Translations under genes and position numbers: made by a program
The notes under the pieces: model-generated
Told to the model about the DNA's origin: nothing
What the model saw: only the letters and a program-made list of their open reading frames with translations
The model's database searches: none
In this document: positions 61,718 through 64,000 of the stretch, piece by piece
Position numbering within the stretch: the stretch's first letter is position 1
Layout of the letters: each line of letters begins with the position of its first letter
Source: Gammaproteobacteria bacterium
GTDB lineage: Bacteria; Pseudomonadota; Gammaproteobacteria; DSM-19610
Assembly (NCBI GenBank): GCA_026197075.1
Contig: JAPHQV010000025.1
Span: 224,150-288,149 of the forward strand
Direction of reading: 5' to 3'
DNA: 64,000 nucleotides

Positions 61718-61733
61718 TGCAGCAATGGTGCCA
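61718..61733 (-). promoter_or_regulatory. glnK: Sigma-54 promoter for glnK-amt
   Basis: On the minus strand TGGCACCATTGCTGCA: the invariant GG and GC have correct spacing and all but one consensus base match TGGCAC-N5-TTGCA. It fits NtrC control under nitrogen limitation. No NtrC site was identified with certainty. Confidence 0.75.
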
Positions 61734-61909
61734 ACTTGAAAAATAATAAATAAACAGTAAGTTATGATGTTTGCCCGGTGAGGGCGGGGCGTGACTGCAC
61801 CAAAACAGTGGGACCCGTCCACCCTTGCACCGGGCGGGTGCACGATAATGGGGCAGGGAAATCGGGCCGGGATCTGGCGCGGATGCGTCCAATCCAGTAC
61901 CGTAAGGCC

Positions 61910-62197
61910 ATGCTGAATCCCAAGAACCTCGATGACCTGGCCAGGCGGCTGGCCGATGCCATGCCCAGCGGTGTGAAGAACCTGCAATCGGACGTGGAGA
62001 AGAACATGCGCGCCCAGCTGCAGGCGGGCCTGTCCAGGCTGGACCTGGTCACCCGCGAGGAATTCGACGTGCAGGCCAAGGTGCTGGCCCGCACCCGCGC
62101 CAAGCTGGAGGCCCTGGAACAACAGGTGGCGGAGCTGGAGGCGCGGCTGCTGAAACCGGCGGAAAACTGGGACGACCCCAACAGCGACGGGGATTGA
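61910..62197 (+). CDS. ubiK: UbiK-like ubiquinone biosynthesis accessory factor
   Basis: A 95-residue protein of the BMFP (YqiC) family. MLNPKNLDDLARRLADAMPSGVKNLQSDVEKNMRAQLQ is the amphipathic helix region and the second half (about residues 55-80, ARTRAKLEALEQQVAELEARL) the coiled coil that makes a trimer. UbiK supports the Ubi complex in aerobic ubiquinone synthesis. Starts at MLNPKN; upstream in-frame sequence is not conserved in type. It precedes comM. Confidence 0.88.
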   Translation: MLNPKNLDDLARRLADAMPSGVKNLQSDVEKNMRAQLQAGLSRLDLVTREEFDVQAKVLARTRAKLEALEQQVAELEARLLKPAENWDDPNSDGD

Positions 62198-62244
62198 TGC
62201 AAGCGCCTGGCAGGAGGCCGGGCCCGACACAGGAAGGGATGCCG

Positions 62245-63747
62245 ATGTCACTCGCCGTGGTGTTCAGCCGCGCGCAACTGGGGATCGAGGCGCCGCTGGT
62301 GACCGTCGAGGTGCACCTGGCCAATGGCCTGCCGTCCCTGTCCATCGTGGGTTTGCCCGAGACCGCCGTGCGCGAGAGCAAGGACCGGGTGCGTGGTGCC
62401 CTGCTCAACAGCCGCTTCGAATTCCCCGCCCGCCGTATCATCATCAACCTGGCGCCCGCCGAACTACCCAAGGAAGGTGGTCATTTCGACCTGCCCATCG
62501 CCCTGGGGATCCTGGCGGCCTCGGGACAATTGCCGGCCCAATCGCTCCATCAATATGAATTCGTCGGGGAACTGGCCCTGTCCGGGGAATTGCGCCCGGC
62601 GCGCGGCGTGATCCCCATGGCCCTGCAGTGCCGGGATGCCGGCCGCGAACTGGTGCTGCCCGGCAGCAACGGCGCGGAGGCGGCCCTGGTACAGGGCGCG
62701 CGCATCCGTCCCGCCGCGCACCTGTTGGAAGTGGCGGATCATTTCAATGATGGCGAGGCCCTGGCACTGCAGACGCCCGGTCCCCTGCCCGGCGGGATGC
62801 CGCACCCGGATCTGGCCGAGGTGCGCGGCCAGGCCCAGGCGCGGCGCGCGCTGGAGGTGGCGGCGGCCGGCGGTCACAGCCTGTTGATGGTGGGCCCGCC
62901 CGGCACCGGCAAGAGCCTGCTGGCCAGCCGCCTGCCGGGGATCCTGCCGGAACTGGAGGAGGACGAGGCCCTGGAGGCGGCGGCGCTGGCCTCGGTCAGC
63001 CGCGAAGGCTTCGACGCCGGCCTCTGGCGCCGGCGTCCCTTCCGCGCCCCCCACCACAGTGCCTCGGCGGTGGCCCTGGTGGGCGGCGGCTCGCAGCCGC
63101 GGCCGGGGGAGATCTCCCTGGCCCACCAGGGGGTGCTGTTCCTCGACGAACTGCCGGAGTTCGATCGCCGGGTGCTGGAAGTGTTGCGCGAACCCCTGGA
63201 GAGCGGTCACATCCTCATCTCCCGGGCGGCGCGCCAGGCCCGCTTCCCGGCGCGCTTCCAGCTGGTGGCGGCCATGAACCCCTGCCCCTGCGGTTACTGG
63301 GGCGAGCCCGATGGCCGCTGCAGCTGCAGCAGCGAACAGGTACAGCGTTACCGCAACCGCATCTCGGGCCCCTTGCTGGACCGGATCGACCTGCAGGTAG
63401 TGGTGCCGCGCATCGCCTTCGAGGAACTGCAGGGCCGGACCGGCGAGTCCAGCGCGGTGGTGCGGGGGCGGGTGGTGGCGGCGCGGGAACGCCAGCAGGC
63501 CCGCGGCGGCGAACTCAATGCGCGCCTGGAACCGCGCGCCCTGGAGGCCCACTGCGGGCTGCGGGCGGAGGACCACGCCCTGCTGGGCCAGGTGATGGAG
63601 CGCTTCCGGCTGTCGGCGCGCAGCTACCACCGTATCCTCAAGGTGGCGCGTACCGTCGCCGACCTGGACGGGGCCGCGTCCATCGGCCGGCATCACCTCA
63701 CCGAGGCCCTGGGGTATCGCAGCCTGGACCGCCAGGCGGGATCCTGA
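62245..63747 (+). CDS. comM: YifB/ComM Mg-chelatase-like AAA ATPase
   Basis: A 500-residue protein. MSLAVVFSRAQLGIEAPLVTVEVHL starts the N-terminal Lon-like domain, Walker A is GPPGTGKSLLA near residue 217, Walker B is LFLDELPEF near residue 300, and the C-terminal Mg-chelatase helical domain ends in SARSYHRILKVARTVADL. ComM is a hexameric helicase that moves branches during natural transformation, fitting the type IV pilus genes in this window. AGGAAGGG is six bases before ATG 62245. Confidence 0.92.
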   Translation: MSLAVVFSRAQLGIEAPLVTVEVHLANGLPSLSIVGLPETAVRESKDRVRGALLNSRFEFPARRIIINLAPAELPKEGGHFDLPIALGILAASGQLPAQSLHQYEFVGELALSGELRPARGVIPMALQCRDAGRELVLPGSNGAEAALVQGARIRPAAHLLEVADHFNDGEALALQTPGPLPGGMPHPDLAEVRGQAQARRALEVAAAGGHSLLMVGPPGTGKSLLASRLPGILPELEEDEALEAAALASVSREGFDAGLWRRRPFRAPHHSASAVALVGGGSQPRPGEISLAHQGVLFLDELPEFDRRVLEVLREPLESGHILISRAARQARFPARFQLVAAMNPCPCGYWGEPDGRCSCSSEQVQRYRNRISGPLLDRIDLQVVVPRIAFEELQGRTGESSAVVRGRVVAARERQQARGGELNARLEPRALEAHCGLRAEDHALLGQVMERFRLSARSYHRILKVARTVADLDGAASIGRHHLTEALGYRSLDRQAGS

Positions 63748-63750
63748 CAT

Positions 63751-63826
63751 CCCCGTAGGAGCGGGCTCTGCCCGCGAACAGGTGGTTCAACCAGGCCATT
63801 CGCGGGCGTAGCCCGCTCCTACAGGG
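63751..63826. repeat. Inverted pair of GTAGGAGCGG-type repeats
   Basis: GTAGGAGCGGGCTCTGCCC (63755 on) faces GGGCGTAGCCCGCTCCTAC ending 63822, with a 20-base spacer and CCCC/GGGG flanks. Same family as 22911 and 52840. Confidence 0.75.
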
Positions 63827-63986
63827 GCCGTGGTCGACGCGGGCGGCCAGTGGCCTGGATGAAGGCCAGCGGTCGTAATCCGGGGCAAACCAGGCCACGG
63901 GTGGAAGTGGGGATTGCCGGCTGGGATCCATCCCCGTTTCCTTTATACTGGCGGGACGCAGTGCAGCCCCTTCGAGAGTGACTTCC

Positions 63987-64000
63987 GTGGCAGGACTCAA
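63987..64000 (+). CDS. Possible start of a gene running out of the window
   Basis: GTGGCAGGACTCAA at the very end could begin a coding region (GAGAG nine bases upstream). Too short to identify; promoter-like TTTATACT lies near 63942. Confidence 0.2.

Overview
The window is a GC-rich chromosomal segment of a gammaproteobacterium. Neighbourhoods supporting this include the divergent PBP1a gene next to pilMNOPQ-aroK-aroB, the DamX-like SPOR ATPase, gltBD-hemE, rdgB-hemW, the three-gene pntAA-AB-B transhydrogenase and glnK-amt with a sigma-54 promoter. This order resembles Pseudomonas and Chromatiales-type genomes. The species cannot be named from the sequence alone. No rRNA or tRNA gene, prophage, CRISPR array or transposase gene was seen.

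Layout. 1-9.7 kb: rdgB (partial), hemW, a CPXCG mini-protein, Rof, a Ycf46-like AAA ATPase, a DUF3135 protein, rpmE, an exported nuclease, an M48 lipoprotein protease, malic enzyme and citrate synthase. 9.8-23 kb: a nucleotidyltransferase-like protein and PBP1a on the minus strand, then, divergently, pilMNOPQ, aroK, aroB, dgt, a WGR protein and a DamX-like protein. 23-30.3 kb: gltB, gltD, hemE.

30.3-39 kb is a lower-GC accessory region with different gene style. It carries a GAF-GGDEF enzyme, then a run of small + strand genes separated by integron attC-like sites with no integrase in the window (a CALIN-type cassette cluster). One cassette appears to hold two genes: a rhombosortase and its predicted substrate, a rhombotarget lipoprotein. 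A CDGSH iron-sulfur protein, an EamA transporter, small membrane proteins and Fe superoxide dismutase follow.

39-54 kb returns to core-like genes: DUF167, a YdjM-like membrane protein, an exported unknown, MtfA, ArfB, a fructosamine kinase family protein, an HNH endonuclease, pntAA-AB-B, an intergenic cluster of DnaA boxes, priA, argS, a SPOR protein and a DsrE-like protein. 53.4-59.6 kb: a beta-hydroxyacid dehydrogenase and a FetA/FetB-like ABC exporter whose two genes are split by an opposite-strand pair. That pair is a periplasmic substrate-binding protein and a membrane GGDEF-EAL protein, resembling NspS/MbaA signalling. 59.7-64 kb: a CDGSH mini-protein, amt, glnK, ubiK and comM/yifB.

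Short palindromic repeats of at least three families (GTAGGAGCGG-type, CGTCATTCCCGC-type and GTCATTGCGAGC-type), mostly as inverted pairs, occupy many intergenic gaps. The most notable items are the attC-like array with the rhombosortase pair, the SBP/GGDEF-EAL module inside fetAB, and the DnaA-box cluster upstream of priA.
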